A DNA stretch of 39,720 nt, from contig FR879610.1 in assembly GCA_000434475.1 (NCBI GenBank), positions 51,593 through 91,312 of the forward strand. The letters are read 5' to 3'. Positions 28,938 to 37,222 of the stretch are shown in pieces (positions within the stretch are counted from its first letter, which is position 1; every line of letters begins with the position of its first letter). The notes beneath the pieces are model-generated. The model saw only the letters and a list, made by a program, of their open reading frames with translations, did no database searches and was not told the origin of the DNA. This stretch comes from Dialister sp. CAG:486 (lineage in GTDB: Bacteria > Bacillota > Negativicutes > Veillonellales > Dialisteraceae). A program made the translations under genes and the position numbers.

Positions 28938-28973
28938 AACCGCCAAGCGACATTTTCTCGTTTGGCGGTTTTT
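28938..28973 (+). terminator. Intrinsic terminator after the adenosyltransferase
   Basis: AACCGCCAAGCGA (28938-28950) pairs with TCGTTTGGCGGTT (28958-28970) with one wobble, followed by T to 28973. Confidence 0.92.
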
Positions 28974-29031
28974 GCATGTGGGTGGACCGGGGATTGGGGA
29001 TCAGGATGGTTCTTCGCTTTCAGGCTTATCA

Positions 29032-29060
29032 TTGAAACTATCCGGCTGTTAGTATACAAT
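29032..29060 (+). promoter_or_regulatory. Strong promoter upstream of the three-way-junction RNA
   Basis: TTGAAA (29032-29037) and TACAAT (29055-29060) are exactly 17 bases apart. The start would be near 29067, about 330 bases before the U32 peptidase gene. Confidence 0.8.
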
Positions 29061-29065
29061 AAGAC

Positions 29066-29125
29066 GAGTTTATTCATGGGGAGAGCGCCGGGGTGAAGCG
29101 CTCTCAGCAGAAATGCTGCGCCCAT
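29066..29125 (+). ncRNA. Candidate structured leader or small RNA with a three-way junction
   Basis: Directly after the promoter, ATGGG (29076-29080) pairs with CCCAT (29121-29125) and encloses two adjacent hairpins: GAGAGCGC (29081-29088) with GCGCTCTC (29098-29105), and CAGCA (29105-29109) with TGCTG (29114-29118) around a GAAA tetraloop. A GGG in the first loop could reach CCC near 29140-29142. This compact three-way fold resembles riboswitch aptamers in architecture, but I recognise no known consensus. Repeat copy 4 lies between it and the U32 peptidase gene. A separate small RNA is equally possible. Based on complementarity only. Confidence 0.45.
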
Positions 29126-29192
29126 CGCCAAGCCACTTTCCCGGGGGGGAAGAGAGTACGTACGAGACGTGCGATCCCTGATCCATAATTTC

Positions 29193-29356
29193 TAGGGAAA
29201 CGCTGATTAAATAGCAGAGCCGGATTTCATATGGATTTTATACATAACTTCGTCATCATCTTCCTTAAATAGCTCGCTATTCGCGTCAGATGATTCCTTG
29301 CTCTGTATAAAAATCCAAGAATGAAATCTGACAACGATTTAATCAGTGTTTTCCTG
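29193..29356 (+). repeat. MITE-like hairpin repeat, copy 4
   Basis: The left border is TA then GGGAAACGCTGATTAAAT; the right end reads AATCAGTGTTTTCC followed by TG. It has lost one base in the GGATTTTATAC arm compared with the other copies and otherwise matches copies 2 and 3. It lies in the putative leader of the U32 peptidase gene, 44 bases before its start. Confidence 0.87.
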
Positions 29357-29400
29357 GTCATCAGTCACTAGTTACCATTCATTTTCAAAGGAGAAATATC

Positions 29401-31812
29401 ATGGAACTTTTAGCACCAGCCGGATCTCCGGCGCATCTCATCGCTGCGCTCGATGCAGGAGCAGATGCTGTGTATCTTGGTGGGAAACGCTTCAGCGCGC
29501 GAAAATTTGCGGGCAATTTCTCTGATGAGGAGATGAAAGAGGCCGTCCGTATGGCGCATGGAAAAGGCGCCTCGGTGTATGTGACACTGAATACATTGAT
29601 CGGTGATATGGAGAATAAGGCTCTCGCAGAGTATCTTCAGTTTTTAGGGACGATCCCGATTGACGGACTACTGGTGCAGGATTTCGGTGTCGTTTCTATG
29701 GCCAGGAAGATCACTCCGCACATTCCGCTCCATGCCAGTACACAGATGACGGTGTCAAATCTGGATGGCGTTCGTTTTCTGGGGGATCATGGATTCCAGC
29801 GTGTGGTGCTTTCGCGCGAGCTTTCTCTGGCGGAAATCAAGGAAATCACCGACCAAACGAATGTGGAGATCGAAGTTTTTGTCCATGGTGCGCTTTGTGT
29901 GTGTTACTCGGGGCAGTGTCTCATGAGCAGTTTCATCGGCGGGCGCAGTGGAAACCGTGGTTCTTGCGCGCAGCCCTGCCGCATGCCCTATGAGCTGGTG
30001 GATGATGCGGGCCGTCCTCTCGCACAGGAGAAGGGGAAGTACATCCTAAGCCTCAAGGATATGATGGGGCTTCCTCGGATCCCCGACCTCCTGGCCGCCC
30101 ATGTGTCCTCTCTCAAGGTGGAAGGCCGCATGAAGAGTGCAGAGTACGTCTATAATACCGTATCAGCGTATAGAAAAGCGATCGATGCAGCGAAGCAGCA
30201 TCTTCTGATCGATACCGAGCCGTTGAAGCTCGATCTGGAAGAGGAATTTAATCGCGGCTATACGACGGCATATCCGGATGATACCGCAGGACCGTCTATG
30301 ATCACGGAGTACGCGCCAGGAAATCACGGCGTCGAGGCAGGACGTGTGGAAAGCATCGGGCGCGCCGCCTTTGTTTTTAAATCAGAGGCAGATAGGCGTC
30401 TTGCGGATGTGACGGGTATTTCCTATGAGACAGAAGAAAGAACAATCGCCTTTATTCCTGCAGAACGGCTGTCTTCTCTGAAAAAGGGGAAATATCGCGC
30501 TCTTTTCGAAAAACGCCCTCTCGCGCATGCACATGTCTACTGGAATGTGAAAATACCGAAGAAGTCACTTGCGATGAAGGATCTGCAGGGAAAGATTCCA
30601 CTCTATCTCTCCTTGTCAGCGACTCCCGGGGAGGCACTGTCTTTGACCGCTGCCGATGATAAGGGGCATGCGGTGACGGTTCTGTCCGATGTCCTCATGG
30701 AAAAAGCCAAAGCGCACGTGACGAGTGCGGAAGAGATAGAGAAGCAGATGAGCCGTCTTGGCAATACATGGTTCACACTTGCAGACATATCGGCATCCAA
30801 TGAGGGATGCATGGTGCCGAAAAGCATTCTGAACCATCTGCGGCAGGAAGCGGTAGAGTCACTCTTGGCAAAGCGAAGAGAGGCACATGAGGCAGGCATC
30901 CCGCGCCCACTCCCTGCCTCGATGACGCCTGCTTTTTCGAAAGTCCCTTCTGAGGAGGGCGCACATGTGACAGTCCGGACGACGCTTCTTTCTCATGTGA
31001 AAGAGGCGTTGACAGCCGGTGTACGTCAGGTGATTTTTGGCGGCGAATCCTTCTCGCATAGGCCGATTCCATGGAAAGACTATGAGGAGGCGGTGCGTCT
31101 TTGTCACGAGGCAGAGGCAGAGATCCTCTTCCCCACACCGCGCGTGGTACGAGAAAAATATCAGGCCAGAGCGCAGGCGCAGCTGCGAAAGCTTTTGACG
31201 CTCCTTCCCGATGGCGTGGTGCTGGAATATGCCGGAGCCATCGAATGGGTAAAGGGGGAGGAAAGTCTCGCTGTCTGGGCAGGGCCGTCCATGAATATTT
31301 TCAATAGAGAAGCTGAAAAAGAAATCGAAAGGCTTGGCTTTTCAGGCTGCTTCCTTTCACAGGAGCTGACGATCCCGCTGATCCGTCATATTGCGAAAGG
31401 ATCGGATATACCGCTCGGGGCCTATGTGTATGGGCGGACGGAGATAATGATTTCCGAGTACTGCGCGATCAATGCGGTGATGGGAGATAAGGACAAAAAG
31501 CACTGCCCTATGTATTGCATGCGGGGGCGCTTCGCTCTGAAGGATGGGGAAGGACGCCGTTTCCCTATCCATACCGATGAATGGTGCCATATGCATATCG
31601 CCAACTGCCATGTCCTGGATATGCGTCCGTACTTTGATGAATTGAAAAAAGCAGGCCTTTCTGCGTTGACACTGGACGTTCGCGGGAATGAAGGAAGTAT
31701 CCTCTCGCTTTGTAAGGATGCCTGTGATATATTATGCGGCCGGAAAGAGGCCCCCGGAGCAGGCAGGGGAGACGATGTCACCCGTGGTCACTTCTTTAGA
31801 GGAGTTTTATAA
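29401..31812 (+). CDS. U32 family peptidase / RlhA-like protein
   Basis: This 803-residue protein belongs to the collagenase-like U32 family; members such as RlhA and TrhP take part in tRNA or rRNA hydroxylation rather than proteolysis. It starts MELLAPAGSPAHLIAALDAGADAVYLG, typical of the family. The signature VFVHGALCVCYSGQC with GNRGSCAQPCR gives the conserved cysteines near residues 165-195. SSLKVEGRMKSAEYV ends the first barrel domain; a middle region and a C-terminal repeat of the fold with HCPMYCMRGRFALKD follow. ATG 29401 follows AAAGGAG. The stop is immediately followed by the mutS2 ATG, indicating an operon. Substrate unknown. Confidence 0.9.
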   Translation: MELLAPAGSPAHLIAALDAGADAVYLGGKRFSARKFAGNFSDEEMKEAVRMAHGKGASVYVTLNTLIGDMENKALAEYLQFLGTIPIDGLLVQDFGVVSMARKITPHIPLHASTQMTVSNLDGVRFLGDHGFQRVVLSRELSLAEIKEITDQTNVEIEVFVHGALCVCYSGQCLMSSFIGGRSGNRGSCAQPCRMPYELVDDAGRPLAQEKGKYILSLKDMMGLPRIPDLLAAHVSSLKVEGRMKSAEYVYNTVSAYRKAIDAAKQHLLIDTEPLKLDLEEEFNRGYTTAYPDDTAGPSMITEYAPGNHGVEAGRVESIGRAAFVFKSEADRRLADVTGISYETEERTIAFIPAERLSSLKKGKYRALFEKRPLAHAHVYWNVKIPKKSLAMKDLQGKIPLYLSLSATPGEALSLTAADDKGHAVTVLSDVLMEKAKAHVTSAEEIEKQMSRLGNTWFTLADISASNEGCMVPKSILNHLRQEAVESLLAKRREAHEAGIPRPLPASMTPAFSKVPSEEGAHVTVRTTLLSHVKEALTAGVRQVIFGGESFSHRPIPWKDYEEAVRLCHEAEAEILFPTPRVVREKYQARAQAQLRKLLTLLPDGVVLEYAGAIEWVKGEESLAVWAGPSMNIFNREAEKEIERLGFSGCFLSQELTIPLIRHIAKGSDIPLGAYVYGRTEIMISEYCAINAVMGDKDKKHCPMYCMRGRFALKDGEGRRFPIHTDEWCHMHIANCHVLDMRPYFDELKKAGLSALTLDVRGNEGSILSLCKDACDILCGRKEAPGAGRGDDVTRGHFFRGVL

Positions 31813-34164
31813 ATGAAACAAGATGTACTGGAAACACTGGAGTTCGACAAGATCCGCGAAAAGCTTGCAGAGCTCGCCCCCTCGCAGCTTTCCAAAGCTA
31901 TGGCACGGACGCTCATGCCGTCCGTAGAGCCGGAGATCATAGAGAAAAAGCTCACGGAAACAGAAGAAGCATCGATTCTTCTGGAGCGCGAGATCACGAC
32001 CCCTTTGGGGGAGACGCATGACATCACCGAGACACTGGAAAAAGCTGGGAAAGACATGATCCTGATGGCGAAGGAATTCATTGATCTCGCTGCAACGCTC
32101 GAAACGTATAAGAAGATGCATCACTATTTCGAAGGCGAGCGTCATCTGGTCTATCCCGCACTCGAAGAGCTTGCTTCGCTCATCATCCCGCAGGAACAGC
32201 TGATTGCAAGGATCCATCAGGTCTTCGATGAGCATGGCGAGGTCAGTGACCGCGCCTCCCCGCGTCTTTCCCGCATCCGCACGGAAAAGGAAATGATTAA
32301 GAATCGTATCCGCAAGACGGTCCAGCAGATCATCCAGGATAAGGATCAGTCATCCTATTTTCAGGATGCCATCGTGACGCAGAGAAATGGTCGCTATGTC
32401 GTACCGGTCAAGGAAGAATACCGGTATAAATTTGAAGGGATCGTGCATGACCGGTCATCCACCGGGCAGACGCTTTTTATGGAGCCGATGGTCTCAGTGC
32501 GCCTGAATAACGACCTCGCGGAACTCACGGCTTCGGAAAAGCAGGAAGTACAGGAAATCCTCCGCGCACTTACCGAGCAGGTGAAGAAGACACGGGAAGT
32601 CACGAAGAATAACTGTCACCTTGCGACCGAGCTGGAGTTCATTTTTGCGCGTGCGAAATTGGCACTCTCTATGCAGGGAGTAAAAGCCATCCACTCCACT
32701 CATGCGCTCGACCTTCGCCGTGCTCGTCATCCACTTATTCCTGCGGATAAGGTGGTGCCGATATCTTTGACGCTGGGAATGGATTTCCAGATCCTCATCA
32801 TTACAGGATCGAATGCGGGCGGCAAAACCATCGCGATCAAAACAGCGGGGCTTCTATCACTCATGAATCAGTCCGGTCTCTTTATTCCGGCGGCTGAGGG
32901 CTCAATGCTTCCGATTTATAAAAATATCTATGCTATTATCGGTGACGAGCAGAGCATCCAGTACAATCTTTCGACCTTTTCTTCCTACATCACACAGCTC
33001 ACGGCTTTTCTTTCTCATGTGGGGACAGAAGATCTGGTGCTTCTCGATGAACTGGGTTCAGGCACAGACCCTGTAGAAGGAGCCGCGCTTGCACAGTCCG
33101 TTACGGAGTATCTGCAGATGCAGGGAGTACCCGCTATCATTACGTCCCATTTCAGTGAAATGAAAAAACTCGCTTACGAGACGCGCGGCATCGAAAATGC
33201 ATTCGTAGAGTTTGACGAAGAGACACTGACGCCGACCTACCACCTTATCATCGGCGTTGCGGGGAACAGCAATGCCTTCAGCATTTGCAAGCGGCTTGGC
33301 ATGCCGCCCCTTGTCCTTTCTCGTGCCAGCCAGCTGAAAGAAGGCTCTCCGCTTCACAATATGGAAGAAGTCATGGCACGGCTGAACCGCCAGACGCGTG
33401 AAGTCGCGCATGAAAAAGAAGAGGTGGAAGCCCAGCTGAAGAAGGCTGAGGAACTGCGGAACGAACTTAGGACAGAGACGGATGCTTTCTATAAAAAGAA
33501 AGACCAGATCTTGGAGAAAACCAGACAAGAAGCGGAGACTATCAAAAGAGATCTTAGAAATCAGTCGGAAGCCATCATCAAAGATCTTAAGAAAAAGGCC
33601 TCAGCGATGGCGAAGGATGATCTCCAGCAGCATGTTTCCAAAGTGCGTGGTGCGATCGATGCCATGGCACTCCCCGGAAGAGAAAACCGAAGAAATCCGC
33701 TTCCCAAGGAGCAGATCAAAAAAGGCACCTATGTCTATATCGATACGCTTGACAGTGATGGCACCATCACCAAAGTGTCGGGAAATAAGATCACCATCGC
33801 CTGCGGCCTGATGCATGTCACCGTGACTCCGGAGCATTGCTTCGAGACGAAGAAACCAGTGAAGAAGGTCAGGAAGCCGGTCAGTCGTCCGTTCGCTGCC
33901 CGGGGCGCGGCGAGTGTTCGTACCGTTCATACCACGCTCAATGTCATCGGGAAAACAGTCGATGAGGCCGTCCCTGAAGTAGATCGTTTTCTGAATGAAT
34001 GTTTCATGGCAGGCGTTTCGCCGGTGCAGATTATTCATGGAAAAGGGACCGGCGCACTGCGTCAGGGGATCCAGGAGTATCTTCGTACGCTGAATTTCGT
34101 AAAGGAATTCCATGAAGCTGACTATAGAAATGGGGGCGCGGGCGTGACAGAGGTCTTCTTCTGA
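31813..34164 (+). CDS. mutS2: Endonuclease MutS2
   Basis: This 783-residue MutS homologue limits recombination or, in Bacillus, rescues collided ribosomes. Residues about 1-300 are the core/lever part. The ATPase shows ITGSNAGGKTIAIKTAGLL (Walker A), DEQSIQYNLSTFSSYI, and LVLLDELGSGTDPVEGAALAQ (Walker B and signature). A charged coiled coil (about 510-620) is rich in Glu and Lys. The C-terminal Smr domain has IIHGKGTGALRQGIQEYL, but its first motif, usually LDLRG, reads LNVIG here. The gene follows the U32 peptidase without a gap (AGAGGAG inside that gene's end) and is followed by a terminator. Confidence 0.94.
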   Translation: MKQDVLETLEFDKIREKLAELAPSQLSKAMARTLMPSVEPEIIEKKLTETEEASILLEREITTPLGETHDITETLEKAGKDMILMAKEFIDLAATLETYKKMHHYFEGERHLVYPALEELASLIIPQEQLIARIHQVFDEHGEVSDRASPRLSRIRTEKEMIKNRIRKTVQQIIQDKDQSSYFQDAIVTQRNGRYVVPVKEEYRYKFEGIVHDRSSTGQTLFMEPMVSVRLNNDLAELTASEKQEVQEILRALTEQVKKTREVTKNNCHLATELEFIFARAKLALSMQGVKAIHSTHALDLRRARHPLIPADKVVPISLTLGMDFQILIITGSNAGGKTIAIKTAGLLSLMNQSGLFIPAAEGSMLPIYKNIYAIIGDEQSIQYNLSTFSSYITQLTAFLSHVGTEDLVLLDELGSGTDPVEGAALAQSVTEYLQMQGVPAIITSHFSEMKKLAYETRGIENAFVEFDEETLTPTYHLIIGVAGNSNAFSICKRLGMPPLVLSRASQLKEGSPLHNMEEVMARLNRQTREVAHEKEEVEAQLKKAEELRNELRTETDAFYKKKDQILEKTRQEAETIKRDLRNQSEAIIKDLKKKASAMAKDDLQQHVSKVRGAIDAMALPGRENRRNPLPKEQIKKGTYVYIDTLDSDGTITKVSGNKITIACGLMHVTVTPEHCFETKKPVKKVRKPVSRPFAARGAASVRTVHTTLNVIGKTVDEAVPEVDRFLNECFMAGVSPVQIIHGKGTGALRQGIQEYLRTLNFVKEFHEADYRNGGAGVTEVFF

Positions 34165-34260
34165 CGGTAGACTGTAAGACAAAGAGGATATGATTTTCTC
34201 TTCATGGAAGCGTCAACAAACATAAAAAAGAAGGAAGCCTATCCTTCATTTCTGATACGC

Positions 34261-34289
34261 AAAAAACGAGCCTCTCCGGCTCGTTTTTT
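34261..34289. terminator. Bidirectional intrinsic terminator after mutS2
   Basis: AAAAAACGAGCC (34261-34272) is exactly complementary to GGCTCGTTTTTT (34278-34289) around TCTCC. Confidence 0.92.
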
Positions 34290-34299
34290 ACGTTAAATT

Positions 34300-34328
34300 T
34301 TGCACTGGGTAAAGGAACGTGATAAAAT
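34300..34328 (+). promoter_or_regulatory. Promoter of the xpt-pbuX operon
   Basis: TTGCAC (34300-34305) and TAAAAT (34323-34328) are 17 bases apart. The ~60-base leader holds a CACGGT/ACCGTG hairpin (34349-34354 with 34367-34372) ending 8 bases before the ribosome site, which could influence translation. Confidence 0.65.
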
Positions 34329-34393
34329 AGGTAAAATATTTTTGTCAGCACGGTTCAGCTTGGCAGACCGTGAGTGAAATGAGGAGGAGTATC

Positions 34394-34978
34394 GTGGGCG
34401 AGCTCAATTTACTGCAGAAGAAAATTATGAAAGACGGCGTCATCAAAGCGGGGAATGTACTCAAGGTCGACAGCTTTCTGAACCATCAGATCGATGTCCC
34501 TTTCATTAGTGAACTGGGGAAGGAGTTCAAGAAACTTTTTGGTGACCGCCAGGTGGATAAGATCCTGACCATCGAAGCGTCCGGTATCGGCATTGCCTGT
34601 CTCACTGCAGTATATTTCGGTGTTCCGGTCCTCTTTGCCAAAAAGTCGGCAGGCAGCAATATGGATAAGGATGTCTATGCGACCGAAGTGAAGTCCTTCA
34701 CACATAATAAAGTGAATCATGTCGTAGCCTCCAAGAAATATCTGAATGCCGGTGAACACATCCTCATCATGGATGATTTTCTGGCAAACGGCTGCGCTGT
34801 GCAGGGACTGATCGACCTTGTCAAACAGGCCGGCGGCATCGTAGAAGGTGTCGGTATCTGTATCGAGAAAGGATTTCAGGGCGGCGGTGATGAGCTCCGT
34901 GCTTCCGGCATTGATGTGAAATCGTTGGCTATTATCGAAAAGATGGATGCAGAAACAGGCACTATTACTTTTAGATAA
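34394..34978 (+). CDS. xpt: Xanthine phosphoribosyltransferase
   Basis: This 194-residue enzyme makes XMP from xanthine and PRPP for purine salvage. [13 protein letters not shown] near residue 25 is diagnostic of Xpt, and [20 protein letters not shown] is the PRPP-binding loop. [19 protein letters not shown] and FAKKSAG also match. I chose GTG 34394 because GAGGAGGAG (34381-34389) lies just ahead; the GTG at 34370 would place that ribosome site inside the gene. It pairs with the permease pbuX 70 bases downstream, as in Bacillus. No purine riboswitch consensus is visible upstream. Confidence 0.94.
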   Translation: MGELNLLQKKIMKDGVIKAGNVLKVDSFLNHQIDVPFISELGKEFKKLFGDRQVDKILTIEASGIGIACLTAVYFGVPVLFAKKSAGSNMDKDVYATEVKSFTHNKVNHVVASKKYLNAGEHILIMDDFLANGCAVQGLIDLVKQAGGIVEGVGICIEKGFQGGGDELRASGIDVKSLAIIEKMDAETGTITFR

Positions 34979-35048
34979 TGCGCAAAGATGCAACAAAGCA
35001 GTGAATTTCTGTAGGGAGTCCAATAATTATTACAGTTAGGAGTGTATT

Positions 35049-36362
35049 GTGGAAAAAGATCCGATTTATGAACCCAATGGGAAAATCACAATCAGAAAAG
35101 CGGTTCCTTTCGGACTGCAGCATGTACTTGCCATGTTCGTGGCCAATATCGCGCCGATCCTCATCGTAGCCGGTGCTGTCAAAATGGATCCGGCGGAGTC
35201 GGCGGCACTCGTGCAGTCTGCGATGATCGTAGCCGGCATCGGCTCTCTCCTCCAGCTTTTCCCGATCTGGCGTTTTGGCAGCGGTCTGCCGATCATCATG
35301 GGGATCAGCTTCACCTTCGTTTCCGTAGCCTGCATCATCGGTACCAAGTATGGCTATGGTGCAGTCCTTGGTGCTGCGCTCATTGGCGGCATATTGGAAG
35401 GTATCCTTGGCCTTGGCGCCTCCTGGTGGAGGAAATTTATCCCGCCGATCGTGTCTGCGTCCGTCGTGACGGCCATCGGTTTCTCCCTGCTTCCCATCGG
35501 GGCCAATTCTTTTGGCGGTGGCTTTGGCAATCCAAATTTTGGCGCCCAGAATTACCTGATCGTCGGCACCATTACGCTTGTTGCCTGCCTTGCGTGGAAT
35601 CTTAAAGCACACTCTTTCTATAAGCAGCTTTCCGTCCTCTTCGGGCTTGTCGTTGGCTATATCGCCGCGTACTGCTTCGGCATGGTCGATCTGTCTCGTC
35701 TGACGGAAGTCCCGCTCATTTCCCTTCCCGGGATCATGCCGATCTCGCTTGAATTCCATGGAGATGCCATTTTCTCCTTCTTCCTGATTTTCCTCGTCTC
35801 CGCAACAGAAACGTTGGGGGATACCAGTGCTCTTGCCATGATGGGGTATGGTCGCCAGGCGACGAGCCGTGAAGTTTCTGGCTCCATCGCGGTCGATGGC
35901 TTCGTAAGCTCACTGTCTTCCCTTTTCGGCTGCATGCCGATCACATCCTTCAGCCAGAATGTCGGCCTTGTCGCTATGACCAAGGTCGTAAACCGTAAGG
36001 CTATCGGATGCGGTGCGGCACTTATGATTCTGGCAGGCATTATCCCCGGTCTTGGCGTCATTCTGGCGTCCCTTCCGGATGCCGTTCTCGGCGGCTGCAC
36101 GCTCATGATGTTCGGCTCTATTGTTGTTTCCGGTGTCCGTATGCTCGGAGAATGCGGTTACTCGCAGAGAAATATGAGTATCGCGGCCCTCTCTCTCAGC
36201 ATTGGTCTCGGTTTCACACAGACCCCGCAGATTTTCCATATCTTCCCGGAACTCTTCCGCAGTGTTTTTGCGGAAAACTGTGTGGCTGTGGTCTTTGTTG
36301 TCGCTGTTATTCTGAACCTCGTCTTCCCTAAAGAAGAAAAGGAAAATCTGATTGTAGAATAA
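35049..36362 (+). CDS. pbuX: Xanthine/uracil permease (NCS2 family)
   Basis: This 437-residue membrane protein has about 14 hydrophobic segments, consistent with NCS2 transporters. Family sequences are PFGLQHVLAMFVANIAPILIVAGAV at the start, IMGISFTFVSV, the motif region SATETLGDTSALAMMGYGRQATSREVSGSIAVDGF, and TSFSQNVGLVAMTKVVNRKA (NVG motif). It imports xanthine (or a related base) with protons for the Xpt enzyme encoded just before it. The start is GTG 35049 after TTAGGAGTG. A terminator follows directly. Confidence 0.93.
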   Translation: MEKDPIYEPNGKITIRKAVPFGLQHVLAMFVANIAPILIVAGAVKMDPAESAALVQSAMIVAGIGSLLQLFPIWRFGSGLPIIMGISFTFVSVACIIGTKYGYGAVLGAALIGGILEGILGLGASWWRKFIPPIVSASVVTAIGFSLLPIGANSFGGGFGNPNFGAQNYLIVGTITLVACLAWNLKAHSFYKQLSVLFGLVVGYIAAYCFGMVDLSRLTEVPLISLPGIMPISLEFHGDAIFSFFLIFLVSATETLGDTSALAMMGYGRQATSREVSGSIAVDGFVSSLSSLFGCMPITSFSQNVGLVAMTKVVNRKAIGCGAALMILAGIIPGLGVILASLPDAVLGGCTLMMFGSIVVSGVRMLGECGYSQRNMSIAALSLSIGLGFTQTPQIFHIFPELFRSVFAENCVAVVFVVAVILNLVFPKEEKENLIVE

Positions 36363-36372
36363 TCGAATTTAG

Positions 36373-36409
36373 AAAAAGCCGCCCGGTCTTTGAGGCCAGG
36401 CGGCTTTTT
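36373..36409 (+). terminator. Intrinsic terminator after pbuX
   Basis: AAAAAGCCGCC (36373-36383) pairs with GGCGGCTTTTT (36399-36409); an inner GG/CC stem shortens the loop. Confidence 0.92.
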
Positions 36410-36532
36410 GCGGGGTGAGAGGCCCATTCTACCTTCTCTGGTTCAGCTTTTTTTCAAACGCCCCCTTCTGTTTTACAAGTGTATTCTCATTTAAAATCAA
36501 ACATAAAAAATGTTTAGATATACTATAGCAGG

Positions 36533-36568
36533 ATTCCTTGAAAATATACCGATTTCCTTGAGAATATC
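36533..36568 (+). promoter_or_regulatory. Direct repeats upstream of the 128-residue protein gene
   Basis: ATTCCTTGAAAATATA (from 36533) and TTTCCTTGAGAATATC (from 36553) are near-identical direct repeats 20 bases apart, about two helical turns. They lie 23 to 58 bases upstream of the -35 hexamer, a common place for activator or repressor sites. The regulator is unknown. Confidence 0.45.
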
Positions 36569-36590
36569 AGTACAAAATAGTGCAAAAAAC

Positions 36591-36619
36591 TTGACCAAAA
36601 TCAGCTTGGGCGATATAGT
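36591..36619 (+). promoter_or_regulatory. Promoter for the 128-residue protein gene
   Basis: TTGACC (36591-36596) and TATAGT (36614-36619) are 17 bases apart; start near 36626. Confidence 0.75.
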
Positions 36620-36659
36620 TAAATACAGTGGATAAATATAAAATCGAATAGGTGATAAA

Positions 36660-37046
36660 ATGTTTAATTTACCAGAAAAATATGTCATGATTGACGGCTT
36701 CAAGATTCCTGCAGACAAAGGCGAAGAGTACAAGCGTCTTCGCGACAGCATGGCGAAGGAAGCAGATAAGTTTTTCCATACCTTCTGTGAAGAAGTGAAG
36801 AAGCAGAAGCTGGTGGACATCCTTGGTGAAGGCATCGTCGGCTATTCTTCGACCGGTGAAATGCTGGCAAGAATTTCCCTCGATCCTTTTGAGCTGTCTG
36901 CGCTGAATGTAGCAAAACAGAGAAAGAAGCTGCATGAATACATGCTTGCGACCAATGGTTACGATGATGATGACTACCAGCAGCTCCTGAAGGAATTCAA
37001 GGAACGTCAGGCGGAAAGAAAAGCAGCCAAAGAGAAAAAAGCGTAA
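36660..37046 (+). CDS. Unrecognised 128-residue charged protein
   Basis: I do not recognise a family. The protein is soluble, with no signal peptide or membrane segment. It begins MFNLPEKYVMIDGFKIPADKG, has helical segments rich in Lys and Glu (RLRDSMAKEADKFFHTFCEEVKKQ), a central GIVGYSSTGEMLARISLDPFELS, an acidic YDDDDYQQ, and a basic C-terminal tail (ERQAERKAAKEKKA) suited to nucleic-acid or ribosome contact. ATG 36660 follows AGGTGAT. A good promoter and a pair of upstream direct repeats suggest regulated expression. No terminator separates it from degV 176 bases downstream, so some co-transcription is possible. Codon use and composition resemble its neighbours. Confidence 0.8.
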   Translation: MFNLPEKYVMIDGFKIPADKGEEYKRLRDSMAKEADKFFHTFCEEVKKQKLVDILGEGIVGYSSTGEMLARISLDPFELSALNVAKQRKKLHEYMLATNGYDDDDYQQLLKEFKERQAERKAAKEKKA

Positions 37047-37222
37047 TGCGTTTCAGGGCATCCATGCATTTGACCGGCATGGATATGTTTGACATGAGAA
37101 ATGGCATTGTGATCTTGCGGAAAGACGCGGATCGACATGTCACTTCGCTCATGATGCGCTCTTACAAATGCCTCTCAGCTCTTAAACGCTAACATAATAA
37201 CAATAGGAAGGAACATACTGCT

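Noticed and set aside
34290..34393. Purine riboswitch ahead of xpt-pbuX
   Set aside because: The leader is only about 60 bases and lacks the conserved purine aptamer core; only one short hairpin is present.
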